DNA of 64,000 nucleotides from Candidatus Thorarchaeota archaeon (lineage in GTDB: Archaea; Asgardarchaeota; Thorarchaeia; Thorarchaeales; Thorarchaeaceae): NCBI GenBank assembly GCA_011365025.1, contig RDOF01000001.1:62001-126000 (forward strand), given 5' to 3'. The notes below the pieces were generated by a model. It searched no databases and had not been told where the DNA came from. It worked only from the letters and a program-made list of their open reading frames with translations. Positions 43,343 to 52,016 of the stretch are shown here, in pieces; the stretch's first letter is position 1, and each line of letters opens with the position of its first letter. The position numbers were made by a program, and so were the translations under genes.

Positions 43343-44686
43343 TTGGTTCTAGAAGGTCTAGGAAAATCACTAAACTCTGCTCTGAAGAGGCTCTTTGGAG
43401 CGACGGTCATAGATGAAGAACTGGTCAGGGAGTTAGTCAAGGACATTCAGAGAGCCTTGCTTGTGGCTGATGTCGATGTCAACCTTGTTATGTCAATCAC
43501 AAAAAGAGTGGAGGAACAAGCCCTAGACGAATCTTTACCAAGAGGGGTTTCCAGACGAGAACACATTGTCAAGGTAGTTTGGGATACACTCGCATATTTT
43601 CTGGGTGAGAAGGCGGTTCCTTTCTCTATTGACCCAGGAAAACCCAATCTGGTGATGATGGTCGGAATTCAGGGGTCTGGAAAGACAACGACAATTGGGA
43701 AACTTGCCCGCTACTATCAGAAACGCGGCATCAAGACCGGAGTGATATGTGCCGACAACTTTAGACCGGGGGCATATAGCCAGCTCAAGCAACTTGCTGA
43801 GAAGTCCAATATCCCGTTTTATGGGGATGAAGAAGAGAAAGATGCTGTCAAGCTAGCAAAGAAAGGCTTCGAAGAGATGCGAAAGAAGGGAATCGAACTC
43901 ATTCTCCTTGATACATCTGGGAGACATCGAGAAGAAACCGGCCTAATTAAGGAGATGAGAGACATCTCCAAGTCAGTGAAACCAAAGGAGATTGTTCTTG
44001 TTGTTGATGGAACACTTGGACAGCAGGCAGGAGTTCAAGCTGGAGCCTTTAAGGAGGCAACAGATATTGGCTCCATCATTGTAACAAAGCTTGATGGAAG
44101 CGCAAAGGGAGGTGGGGCGCTTTCGGCCGTTGCAGCAACTGGTGCACCAATCAAATTCATTGGTACAGGAGAAGCAATGGATGCAATTGAGCCATTCAAT
44201 CCTACTAAGTTTGCAGGACGCCTGTTGGGCATGTCTGATATCCGGGGGCTCATTGACAAGGTAAGAGAAGCCCAAATCGAAGTCGATGAAGACACTACCA
44301 TGCGTTTCATGAAGGGCCAATTCTCGCTTAACGATATGATGGCTCAACTGAAACAGCTCAAGAAGATGGGCCCAATTGGAAAAGTAATGGAAATGCTCGG
44401 TCTTCAGTATAAGCTTCCAGACGATATCGCGGAAGTTCAGGAAGAGAATCTGAAGCGATGGGAGGTCATCATGAACTCGATGACAAAGGTGGAGCGGGAT
44501 AATCCGAAGCTCATCAAGTCCTCTCGCATTTCAAGAATTGCACTCGGTTCAGGAACAAGTCCTAAGGATGTTCGTGACCTACTCAAGCAGCACCAGCAAA
44601 TGCAGAAGATGATGAAGCAGTTTGGAAAGCAACGCCGTGGAAGAAGAGGCGGTATTCCGGGTATACCAGGATTGCCGGGAGTGTAG
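43343..44686 (+). CDS. srp54: Signal recognition particle subunit SRP54
   Basis: A 447-residue GTPase that binds signal peptides and SRP RNA and docks ribosomes at the membrane. The P-loop is GIQGSGKTTTIGKLARYY near 110; further G motifs are DNFRPGAYSQLKQL, LDTSGRHREETGLI and TKLDGSAKGGGALS. The M domain has FMKGQFSLNDMMAQLKQLKK and the RNA-binding SGTSPKDVRDLLKQHQQMQK (about 410-435), with a Gly-rich basic tail. The start is TTG at 43343. Confidence 0.97.
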   Translation: MVLEGLGKSLNSALKRLFGATVIDEELVRELVKDIQRALLVADVDVNLVMSITKRVEEQALDESLPRGVSRREHIVKVVWDTLAYFLGEKAVPFSIDPGKPNLVMMVGIQGSGKTTTIGKLARYYQKRGIKTGVICADNFRPGAYSQLKQLAEKSNIPFYGDEEEKDAVKLAKKGFEEMRKKGIELILLDTSGRHREETGLIKEMRDISKSVKPKEIVLVVDGTLGQQAGVQAGAFKEATDIGSIIVTKLDGSAKGGGALSAVAATGAPIKFIGTGEAMDAIEPFNPTKFAGRLLGMSDIRGLIDKVREAQIEVDEDTTMRFMKGQFSLNDMMAQLKQLKKMGPIGKVMEMLGLQYKLPDDIAEVQEENLKRWEVIMNSMTKVERDNPKLIKSSRISRIALGSGTSPKDVRDLLKQHQQMQKMMKQFGKQRRGRRGGIPGIPGLPGV

Positions 44687-44719
44687 AGACTCAAAACCCA
44701 TAGGGGCATCGGAATTAGC

Positions 44720-45307
44720 ATGCGTCGATTCCTTATTAGCTTCGAATCATTTCCAATCGAGCTGGATGCTGTTAGGGATGGAGAGAACGTACCACAAGTG
44801 ATTACTGCCAGTAGATGCATCAATGTCGGACTCTTTCTTTCGGGCGATATGCGTAGAGATGTAGAAGTAATCATCCTAGAAGGAAACGGGAACAGCCTTG
44901 GAGCACTATCATTCCCTGGCTGGCAGTTGAAACGCATATCGCCAGATGAGAGATCGATCTCCTATTTTCTCCTCAAAGCACACAGCGAGTTGAAGAAGCT
45001 AGGCCAAGGAGAGCGGAAGGAAATGCCCAACGGCATCATTGTGGCAAAAACAGATTTCGTGTCGTTGATTGAAGACTGGGATAATCCAGAGGTGTTCTTG
45101 GCTTCTACAGACGCTAGCAAGGCAACTATCGAAAAAGCTCCAAAGGAGGGGGTCTATATCTTCGAAATGAGTCCAGGACTACTGCAAGAGAACTCTTGTA
45201 ATGTTGTTATGCAGCCAATTTGGATGCCAACCCATCCAGAAAGATTCATCCTTGACATCAACTTACTTCAAGATAGGAAAAATGAATGCATTGAGAAATC
45301 TTCATAA
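44720..45307 (+). CDS. trmY: tRNA pseudouridine(54) N1-methyltransferase (TrmY-like)
   Basis: A 195-residue SPOUT methyltransferase that N1-methylates pseudouridine 54 in archaeal tRNA. Typical blocks are RCINVGLFLSGDMRRDVEVI near residue 35, ISPDERSISYFLLKAH near 72, and PNGIIVAKTDFVSLI near 102. Downstream of SRP54 on the same strand. The C-terminus carries extra residues after the expected end. Confidence 0.82.
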   Translation: MRRFLISFESFPIELDAVRDGENVPQVITASRCINVGLFLSGDMRRDVEVIILEGNGNSLGALSFPGWQLKRISPDERSISYFLLKAHSELKKLGQGERKEMPNGIIVAKTDFVSLIEDWDNPEVFLASTDASKATIEKAPKEGVYIFEMSPGLLQENSCNVVMQPIWMPTHPERFILDINLLQDRKNECIEKSS

Positions 45308-45357
45308 TGCCATCCTTCAATTTCCTTTTGGAATACACAAGTTGGAAGTGACTTCCT

Positions 45358-46536
45358 GTGCCCACAAACGTGACTCCTGAATTCGACAAGCAGAGGCAAA
45401 TCTACGAGGACACAGAAGACCTCCCTCAGAGGATAGTGGAACTGGAGAAGCTCTTAGCCCTTGCACCCAATCACAAGGGCGCTGAGCGAATGAGAGGCGA
45501 TTATAGAAAGAAATTGGCTCAATTGAAAGCTAGGCTTGAGAAACAGCGAGAGCAGGAGCGAGTTAGAAAAAGTGGAGGCGGCCAAGAAGAGGGGGTTGTA
45601 AGGAAGGAAGGTGCAGGACAGGTCTGTCTAATTGGAGTGACCAATAGCGGAAAATCCTCTTTAATCAACGCAGTAACTACAGCAGAGCTTGATGTGGGCG
45701 ATTATCCCTTTACAACACCGATTCCAACTCCAGCAATGTTGGCCCTACAGGACATTAATATTCAACTCGTAGAATTGCCAGGCGTCTTTGAGGGGAGCCA
45801 CGAGGCAGGAATAGGCAGGCAAGCACTGGCCGTGGCAAGAAACACAGATTGTATTGCGCTCATTATTGACCTCTCGCAAGACATTGACAGCCAGATGAAT
45901 GTGATTCTGGGTGAATTGGATAAGGCAAGAATACGCCTGAACAAGGAGAAGTCCGCCATCAGGATTGAGCGGGTGGGCCTTGGCGGACACATGATTTATG
46001 GAGCGCACAACTATCAAGGAAATATCGATGAGGTGAAGGAATATCTAAGCGCACGAAGGGTAACGAATATTATTGTCCGCTTCCAAAAAGATGCCACTTT
46101 TCAACAGTTTGTTGATGCAATGGATGCAAGTGTTGCCTATGTTCGTGCAATAGTAGTCGCAACAAAGGGCGATGTGGCAGGTTCACAAAATCGTTTCAAG
46201 GAACTGGAGGAGAAGTACGGGCACCGGTTTGATATTGTTCCCACTTCGGCTCACCAGAATGAGAACCTTGATGGGATGAGTTGGGCTTTCTATGACCATT
46301 TGGACATCTTAAGAGTCTACACGAAGATACCCGGTAAGAAACATGAGAATAAACCAATAGTCTTGCCTGAAGGCTCGGTCGTTGAAGATGCTGCAAGTAA
46401 GATTCACAAGGAGCTTTTCGTTCAGAGATTCCGTAGTGCAACCATCATTCGGGAATATGACAAAATAAAACGCAGGCAAGTGGGACTCAGCTATCCGCTT
46501 CAGGACGGCGACATAATTCAGCTCGCTCATCGCTAA
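45358..46536 (+). CDS. drg: DRG-type GTPase
   Basis: A 392-residue member of the developmentally regulated GTP-binding (Obg/DRG) family. An N-terminal helix pair (residues 1-80, many Lys/Arg/Glu) precedes the G domain: P-loop LIGVTNSGKSSLINAV (about 95-110), G3 ELPGVFEGSHEAG, G4 VATKGDVAGS. The C-terminal TGS domain has VEDAASKIHKELFVQRF and LQDGDIIQLAHR. Binds ribosomes or tRNA-related targets in eukaryotes. The start is GTG at 45358. Downstream of TrmY. Confidence 0.94.
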   Translation: MPTNVTPEFDKQRQIYEDTEDLPQRIVELEKLLALAPNHKGAERMRGDYRKKLAQLKARLEKQREQERVRKSGGGQEEGVVRKEGAGQVCLIGVTNSGKSSLINAVTTAELDVGDYPFTTPIPTPAMLALQDINIQLVELPGVFEGSHEAGIGRQALAVARNTDCIALIIDLSQDIDSQMNVILGELDKARIRLNKEKSAIRIERVGLGGHMIYGAHNYQGNIDEVKEYLSARRVTNIIVRFQKDATFQQFVDAMDASVAYVRAIVVATKGDVAGSQNRFKELEEKYGHRFDIVPTSAHQNENLDGMSWAFYDHLDILRVYTKIPGKKHENKPIVLPEGSVVEDAASKIHKELFVQRFRSATIIREYDKIKRRQVGLSYPLQDGDIIQLAHR

Positions 46537-46563
46537 CTAGTTCCCTAAACGAGGCGAAGAAAT

Positions 46564-47301
46564 TTGACCGAGCTGGCCAATGTCATCGTGGTTCTTGTGG
46601 AGCCTAAATCTCCGGGGAACGTGGGCTTTGCAGCTAGAGTTCTTTCCAACTTCGGTGTGAATGCTTTGAGAATTGTTGGAGATGATGTTAGGCAGGATAG
46701 TCAGGCACAGGTGTTTTCTGTTCACGCTCTCGGTCTTCTCGAATCCGCCTACATATTTCCGGACCTGAAGAGTGCAATTGAAGATATGCATGCAACATGG
46801 GCGGCGACCGCCAGATCGGGACGAAATCATAGCGTAACTAGAGCCCTAGTTCCCCTTGAGGAGTTGCCAAATCCGTTAGCGATGAAGGGAGATGTGGCTC
46901 TTGTATTTGGACGAGAGGATATTGGACTTACAAATGAAGAAATTCTACTCTGTGATCTTGCATTTACAATACCTGTATCTCCGAGTTATCCAAGCATGAA
47001 TCTCAGTCATGCCGTAGCAGTAGTACTGTACCATCTTTACACAACCTATGCTCCTGAGAGAGAGAAAGAACGTACTGAAGCAAAGCCGGCCACAAGGAAA
47101 GAACGAGAAATTGTGTCAGAGTTCTTTGATATGACCGTGGACAAACTTGCAATCAAGGACTTCAGGAAACCAATCGCAAAGCAGGTCTTTCGGAACCTTC
47201 TTGGAAGAGCCTATATGACTGGTAGGGAGGTAACAACACTTACAGGGGTGGTTAGGAAGATCATGGAGCAGGTTGAAACAAGAGAAGCAGAAGATGAATA
47301 A
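46564..47301 (+). CDS. trmJ: SpoU/TrmJ-type RNA methyltransferase
   Basis: A 245-residue SPOUT enzyme of the TrmH/TrmJ group, likely 2'-O-methylating tRNA position 32 or a related site. Motifs are VEPKSPGNVGFAARVLSNFG (motif 1), LVFGREDIGLTNEEI (motif 2) and IPVSPSYPSMNLSHAVAVVL (motif 3, with the catalytic Asn and Ser). The C-terminal 75 residues are helical. The start is TTG at 46564. It follows the DRG gene by 27 bases. Confidence 0.88.
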   Translation: MTELANVIVVLVEPKSPGNVGFAARVLSNFGVNALRIVGDDVRQDSQAQVFSVHALGLLESAYIFPDLKSAIEDMHATWAATARSGRNHSVTRALVPLEELPNPLAMKGDVALVFGREDIGLTNEEILLCDLAFTIPVSPSYPSMNLSHAVAVVLYHLYTTYAPEREKERTEAKPATRKEREIVSEFFDMTVDKLAIKDFRKPIAKQVFRNLLGRAYMTGREVTTLTGVVRKIMEQVETREAEDE

Positions 47302-47381
47302 TGGCCCTATTATATTGCGAAACTCCACAATAATCGTTAGTGAAGCAGCTTGGCAGAAAGATGATGTACGATAACGGCGTC

Positions 47382-48407
47382 CTAAGCAAGTTTGTACCTC
47401 ATGATTTCCTTTAGAACCAAGGAGTACCTCTGCCAGTTTTCTATCATCTCATTCAAATCACGATATCCGTAGGAAACCATTTCCTTCAATCCAAAATCAA
47501 TGCCAGACAGAATGTAAATGAATGGACATTTTCCTAGTCTGAATGACATCCTATGAGGAAGCTGTGCCTCGATTCTTCTTGGGTACGCCTTAAGCATCGC
47601 CTTTAAGAAATCTTCACCCTCATCTTGGAACAGGAAATCAGCTGCAGGATCGTACATTCGTGTTTCTTCGAAATCGATTATGCCTGTGACCTCAAGAGTG
47701 CTGGGATTAACAAGGATGTTCGTAGTATCAAAGTCACAGTGGACGAGACCAGGGTCGTAGTCGAAGTTCTCATCACAATCCAGAAAATCATGAAATAAGA
47801 TTTCAGTCCACTCCTTCTGTGACTCTGAGAGGTTCGGGTAGACCTCTTTCTGAATTCGTTCAAAGAAGCATCTATGGTCGTCGCGGTCTCCGCCTGGGCT
47901 GAATGAGGACTCAATTTCGCCTTCGGTCAGCTCATCCAAGTTCAAATCATGGAGTTGCCCCAAGAAATGACCTAGCGTTTCACCCAAGTGACGCTTCTTT
48001 TCGACTGAAGTATTATCAAAGAAGCGATGCAGTGATGCTCCAGGTAGCTTTCGATATCCCATATGCGGGTTCTCTGAGGCGGCATCAACGAACTTGGGGT
48101 CTGGTATTCGAACTGAGAGATGTGGCTTTAGGGCTCTTAGCAGAGTGGTCTCTCTCTGAACCAGCTGCTTGCGCTCTTCGCAAGAAAAGATGGTGCCTGG
48201 AAATCGAAATATGTACTCATCCTTAACGTCATAGACGTTGTGCGTTCCGTGATACAGGAATCGTATCTCCGACTCTCTGATGATGGGAATATGCGTTTGT
48301 ACTGCTTGATATACAATTGAGAAGTCAATGTCTGGCGGGTTATTCTCCTCGAACATCCTGCTCCAATATGGCTTCATCCAATGTAAAAGTTGCTTCGAGT
48401 GCTCCAT
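47382..48407 (-). CDS. APH-family kinase-like protein
   Basis: A 341-residue aminoglycoside-phosphotransferase-fold protein. The catalytic loop is LVHCDFDTTNILVNPSTLEV (H-x-D-x4-N), followed by GIIDFEETRMYDP (metal-binding Asp). The N-lobe has FLYHGTHNVYDVKDEYIFRF. In archaea such proteins phosphorylate small molecules rather than conferring drug resistance; the substrate here is unknown. It is upstream of, and on the same strand as, no obvious pathway gene. Confidence 0.8.
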   Translation of the reverse strand: MEHSKQLLHWMKPYWSRMFEENNPPDIDFSIVYQAVQTHIPIIRESEIRFLYHGTHNVYDVKDEYIFRFPGTIFSCEERKQLVQRETTLLRALKPHLSVRIPDPKFVDAASENPHMGYRKLPGASLHRFFDNTSVEKKRHLGETLGHFLGQLHDLNLDELTEGEIESSFSPGGDRDDHRCFFERIQKEVYPNLSESQKEWTEILFHDFLDCDENFDYDPGLVHCDFDTTNILVNPSTLEVTGIIDFEETRMYDPAADFLFQDEGEDFLKAMLKAYPRRIEAQLPHRMSFRLGKCPFIYILSGIDFGLKEMVSYGYRDLNEMIENWQRYSLVLKEIMRYKLA

Positions 48408-48418
48408 TCCTGAATGAA

Positions 48419-48967
48419 CTATGAGCCGTAACCAAGTCGCCTCTTGAGTTCAGGATTGATTTTATCGAAACGGATCTTGCATGGTGTTGGCATCTTCGGT
48501 GCTGCTTTCTCAAGGGCACGCATTGCAATCTTGAGATGCTGCTCAGTTGTGCGTATTGTGATGAGAGGCTGGTCGGGCCTCACACGGGCCGCTACACCAA
48601 TGACCTTACCAAAGGCCCTTCGCATTCCATCCTGGACACGGTCAGCGCCTGCCCCAGAGATCATCTTATTCTCTCGAAGATAGTGGAATGGTTTGATGCG
48701 CATCCGAAGATGATAGTTCTTTCTGCCTGCATACTTCGTCATATGACGGTTTGACGCAACTCGGGCGGCTTCCAGAGCTTGATGTCGAATCTGACATCTC
48801 TCAAGACCATACAGAGAGAGCTCTACGGGGAACTCGCCACCTGTTTCGCCCATATCAAAACTAACAATTCGACTAGCTGGTTGTCTGTGTATATACCGCT
48901 TACGAACGAATGGAGGCCTGTCGCACTCTCTGTAACAATGACCTGGACGTTTTCCCATTTTCTTCAC
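48419..48967 (-). CDS. rpl10e: Large-subunit ribosomal protein L10e (uL16)
   Basis: A 182-residue archaeal/eukaryotic L10 (uL16) that binds the large subunit near the peptidyl-transferase centre. Typical blocks are RPGHCYRECDRPPFVRKRYI near the N-terminus, ISGAGADRVQDGMRRAFGKV near 105 and RVRPDQPLITIRTTEQHLKI near 125. The length is normal. Confidence 0.96.
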   Translation of the reverse strand: MKKMGKRPGHCYRECDRPPFVRKRYIHRQPASRIVSFDMGETGGEFPVELSLYGLERCQIRHQALEAARVASNRHMTKYAGRKNYHLRMRIKPFHYLRENKMISGAGADRVQDGMRRAFGKVIGVAARVRPDQPLITIRTTEQHLKIAMRALEKAAPKMPTPCKIRFDKINPELKRRLGYGS

Positions 48968-49021
48968 CTAATCGAGGTTGATGGTCTTGAGTAACTAGAC
49001 TCACCGTTCCGCCTTGTAGAA

Positions 49022-49032
49022 CCAATAAAAGG
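49022..49032 (-). promoter_or_regulatory. TATA box for L10e
   Basis: Read on the minus strand, CCTTTTATTGG is a TATA-like element about 60 bases before the L10e start codon. Confidence 0.45.
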
Positions 49033-49112
49033 ATTATGGCATGGGTACGTTCCCTTGGGAGAGAAGTCTTGCCCGAAATCAATGAGGGTGGTTCGAATTA
49101 TCGGTGTGGTTT

Positions 49113-49122
49113 CTTTTTATGA
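49113..49122 (+). promoter_or_regulatory. TATA box for HEPN-like gene
   Basis: CTTTTTATGA lies about 45 bases upstream of the ATG at 49166, and AAGGTGAG follows as a ribosome binding site. Confidence 0.5.
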
Positions 49123-49165
49123 ATCAGTGCTTCACTATAATTGTACACGAATCTAAGGTGAGGCC

Positions 49166-50203
49166 ATGCGACGAAAAACTGAGAAAGAACAAGACAATGT
49201 CTATAGAGTGGTCATGAATGCTGAACCAGCAGTCATTATCGAAGGACCACGAACAGTCCAGTTAGACCAAGGGACTCTTTTCTTTGTGAATGTGCCTAGA
49301 GGATTGGACGTCATTGCCACCATACCCGCATCGAATATCGATATGGCAATGACCAGAGCAAGGGGACTCGCAAACCGCATCTTGTCCTTGTTTTCGTTTT
49401 TAGCAAAATCAAGTATACCTGAACTGCAAATAATGAAAGCGTATGATGTAACTCCTGGAAAGACATCGGGTGATTTCGTTCAGTATTTCTATGATCTTCC
49501 ATTTTACGCCATCTCCGCACGAGAAATTCGAAGAAAACAGCTCAAAGGGAGTTTTGAGGCGATTTCCAAATTGGAAGAGGGAGAAAACAACAGAGTACTT
49601 AGAGCAATGCATTGGCTTAGGTTAGCAATAAAGTCCAAGGATGTATTGGAGAGATTCACTTCTCTATGGGTTGGTCTCGAAACAATCAATCTATCATTGT
49701 GTAGGTACTACAATCTTGAAATAGAATATTCAAAATGCGAATGTGGTCGTAAGAAAGCACCGAGACTCAACGGAGTCCGACGGCTGTTCCACGAAATCGA
49801 TAATGAGAAACTGAATTGGCGAGAAACAACAAAGCTGAGGGCAGGTACGATTCATGGTTTTCAGCCACTCCATGTCATTGTTCCTCAACTGAAGGAAAAA
49901 ATCCCACTTCTTGAGCAGGCGCTCTACAAGGGGTTGGTACTAATACTTGGATTGGAGGGTTCAGAAGATTCCATTGTTGATATTGTAAATTCGCATAATG
50001 CTCACTACCAATCATCAGCCAAAGTTCTGCGGGTCCGTCTAGACCTCTGCTTATTTCGAGGTCTCCGTGACTTCCTTGATGTCTTTCCAGCCCGCTGTGT
50101 TTTATACAATGCTATGCATAATGCTCGAATGTTCCAACAGCTACAAATCCCACCACGTTCGATGAACCTGCTAAAACGAGAACTACTGGTGGGCCGAGAT
50201 TGA
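49166..50203 (+). CDS. HEPN-like domain protein, single gene
   Basis: A 345-residue soluble protein. The C-terminal half (130-280) looks helical with RAMHWLRLAIKSKDVLERFT and LWVGLETINLSLCRYYN, then LRAGTIHG at R225-H230, an R-x4-H motif of the HEPN type. The pattern 'WLR...RFT.LW.GLE' also occurs in MauJ/ApeA-like proteins. A CEC pair near residue 192 (SKCECGRKKAP) may bind metal. No antitoxin partner, transposon or CRISPR gene is adjacent. HEPN proteins are often RNases, but activity here is inference. Confidence 0.6.
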   Translation: MRRKTEKEQDNVYRVVMNAEPAVIIEGPRTVQLDQGTLFFVNVPRGLDVIATIPASNIDMAMTRARGLANRILSLFSFLAKSSIPELQIMKAYDVTPGKTSGDFVQYFYDLPFYAISAREIRRKQLKGSFEAISKLEEGENNRVLRAMHWLRLAIKSKDVLERFTSLWVGLETINLSLCRYYNLEIEYSKCECGRKKAPRLNGVRRLFHEIDNEKLNWRETTKLRAGTIHGFQPLHVIVPQLKEKIPLLEQALYKGLVLILGLEGSEDSIVDIVNSHNAHYQSSAKVLRVRLDLCLFRGLRDFLDVFPARCVLYNAMHNARMFQQLQIPPRSMNLLKRELLVGRD

Positions 50204-50295
50204 TGGCTTGTGCGAGTTGTGGATTCATTGATAACCTTTCATGCTCATACTCATTTCAGAGGATTTAGCAAGACAAGTAAAAGGAGTATTGATTA

Positions 50296-50514
50296 ATGGG
50301 AAAGAAAGGAGTTGCAGCAGGTGTTTTGGTCTTCCTTATAGGCTTGGTACTATTAGTTGACGACCTTCATGACTTTGTAGCAGGTACAGATTTTCTTCAC
50401 TTCTTACCTGACTTCGATCCCTACATCATTTTCGGGTTCCAGTTGCATCATCTGTACCTTGGTATCCTGATCATGTTGATAGGGTTAGCCCTAGCTATGA
50501 AGTACGATGAATAG
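50296..50514 (+). CDS. Small two-helix membrane protein
   Basis: A 72-residue membrane protein with two hydrophobic segments (GVAAGVLVFLIGLVLLV and HLYLGILIMLIGLALAM) joined by an acidic-aromatic loop. No family recognised. Starts with ATG after AAAAGGAG. Upstream of the propeller gene. Confidence 0.6.
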   Translation: MGKKGVAAGVLVFLIGLVLLVDDLHDFVAGTDFLHFLPDFDPYIIFGFQLHHLYLGILIMLIGLALAMKYDE

Positions 50515-50695
50515 TTGGATTGAAACCCGAAAGCTAGGCTGAGTCACAGCCTGTTGGACACAGCCCTCAACATCCCTCAAATTGAAGTGCGGTGAATCAA
50601 CCAAGAGAAACATTGCTGGAAAAGACATGGAAATATGCAAAGGACTTGAAAAACCTACGAGAATGTCATTCGACATAGGTGGGAAGAGCAGCATG

Positions 50696-51892
50696 ATGAA
50701 TCGGAGTGTAGTAGGATTACTTCTGCTATCAGTCTTCATTGTTGCATCAACCATAGTTGTGACCGAACTTGAAACGGCAGTTCGAGAACCTCAGGCGACA
50801 TGGGAGTACCTCGTGGAGTCATATGAGTGGGAGGTGGAGCAGCACTTTGACGTCGCTTTCTATAATGCAACGGAGGGGTGGGTTGTTGGTAAGGGGGATG
50901 TTGGGAACGAGTATGTAGACAAGGGACACGGGATTATTTGGCACACCGATGATGGAGGAGAAACTTGGGACATTGTCTATTCAAGACAGTTTGATTACAT
51001 CAGTCACATCGAGATTGTGAATCCTGATAGTATTTGGGTGGCAACTCGATGGGGCTTGCTTCACACAGAAGACAGGGGACAATCATGGCAATCCAGCTAT
51101 GGTGTGTCTGGACTAGCAACAACTGTGGAATTCTTCGATGGCAACTATGGTCTTGCGAGCGGTAATCACCAGCTCTTTGAAACGTCAGACTCAGGTGGAA
51201 ACTGGACAGAGATGGAATCATGGACTTTCAATTCATCTCTCTATGAGATTCATTTTGTTAGTCGTACTAACATATGGTGTTGTGGCTATGACGGGATATT
51301 CCATACAATGAACGGAGGAGAGAATTGGGTTCATGAGCGCGACCAAACGGCTTATGCCATGTCCACCATAAACGAAACTCATGCATGGGCGCTTAGCGTC
51401 AATCTTGGCATAACACACACGACGAATGGCAATAGCTGGACTTCGGATCTAGTGGTGTCACAACGTAGTTGGAAGACAGACCTCTATAAAGACATGGAAT
51501 TCATCGATGGTCACAAGGGATGGCTTGTTGGGTCAGGTAACCCAGCTGTTGCTTACACTCCTGATGGAGGTAGGAGCTGGTATGACCAGATGCCAATGCC
51601 CGCAAGTCTCAATGCAGTCGATTTCGTTAACGAAACTCATGGATGGGCTGTTGGGTGGAACGGTGTCATTGTTCGAACAACAAATGGCGATCTGTATGGA
51701 AAGAAACTGATAACTAATGGGCCATGGTTCAGTATTGGCTTCGGAGTGATGAGATTTCCTGCGATGGTCGTTGTCATAAATGGAGTTGCAGCTATTGTTG
51801 GAAGCGCGTTGATAATTGTGGACTTGATGTGTTGTAAATATGGGAAATCGGAGGATACTAGAATCGCAAATTCTGGGGGTCCAAACAGTTAA
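50696..51892 (+). CDS. Ycf48/BNR-type beta-propeller, membrane-anchored
   Basis: A beta-propeller of about 398 residues with five to six Asp/BNR-like blades, each with a T-x-D-G/N-G-x-x-W motif: HTDDGGETWDIVY, TEDRGQSWQ, TSDSGGNWTE, TMNGGENWVHE, TTNGNSWTSD, TPDGGRSWYD. A signal-anchor helix (SVVGLLLLSVFIVASTIVV) opens the protein and a second helix (VVVINGVAAIVGSALIIVDL) closes it. The ATG at 50696 is preferred because GGTGGGAAG lies just upstream; ATG 50693 is equally possible. It resembles Ycf48/HCF136 in repeat type, but the function here is unknown. Confidence 0.8.
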   Translation: MNRSVVGLLLLSVFIVASTIVVTELETAVREPQATWEYLVESYEWEVEQHFDVAFYNATEGWVVGKGDVGNEYVDKGHGIIWHTDDGGETWDIVYSRQFDYISHIEIVNPDSIWVATRWGLLHTEDRGQSWQSSYGVSGLATTVEFFDGNYGLASGNHQLFETSDSGGNWTEMESWTFNSSLYEIHFVSRTNIWCCGYDGIFHTMNGGENWVHERDQTAYAMSTINETHAWALSVNLGITHTTNGNSWTSDLVVSQRSWKTDLYKDMEFIDGHKGWLVGSGNPAVAYTPDGGRSWYDQMPMPASLNAVDFVNETHGWAVGWNGVIVRTTNGDLYGKKLITNGPWFSIGFGVMRFPAMVVVINGVAAIVGSALIIVDLMCCKYGKSEDTRIANSGGPNS

Positions 51893-52016
51893 GTGATACC
51901 GGACCAATATCAATCTCTAATTGGTCATTTCGTGGGTATGGAAGAAAGATAGGATAACGAATCACCAAGAACGTGATCCTACCCCCGTTCCAAGCCCAAT
52001 GAAGAGGGAGAGTAGC

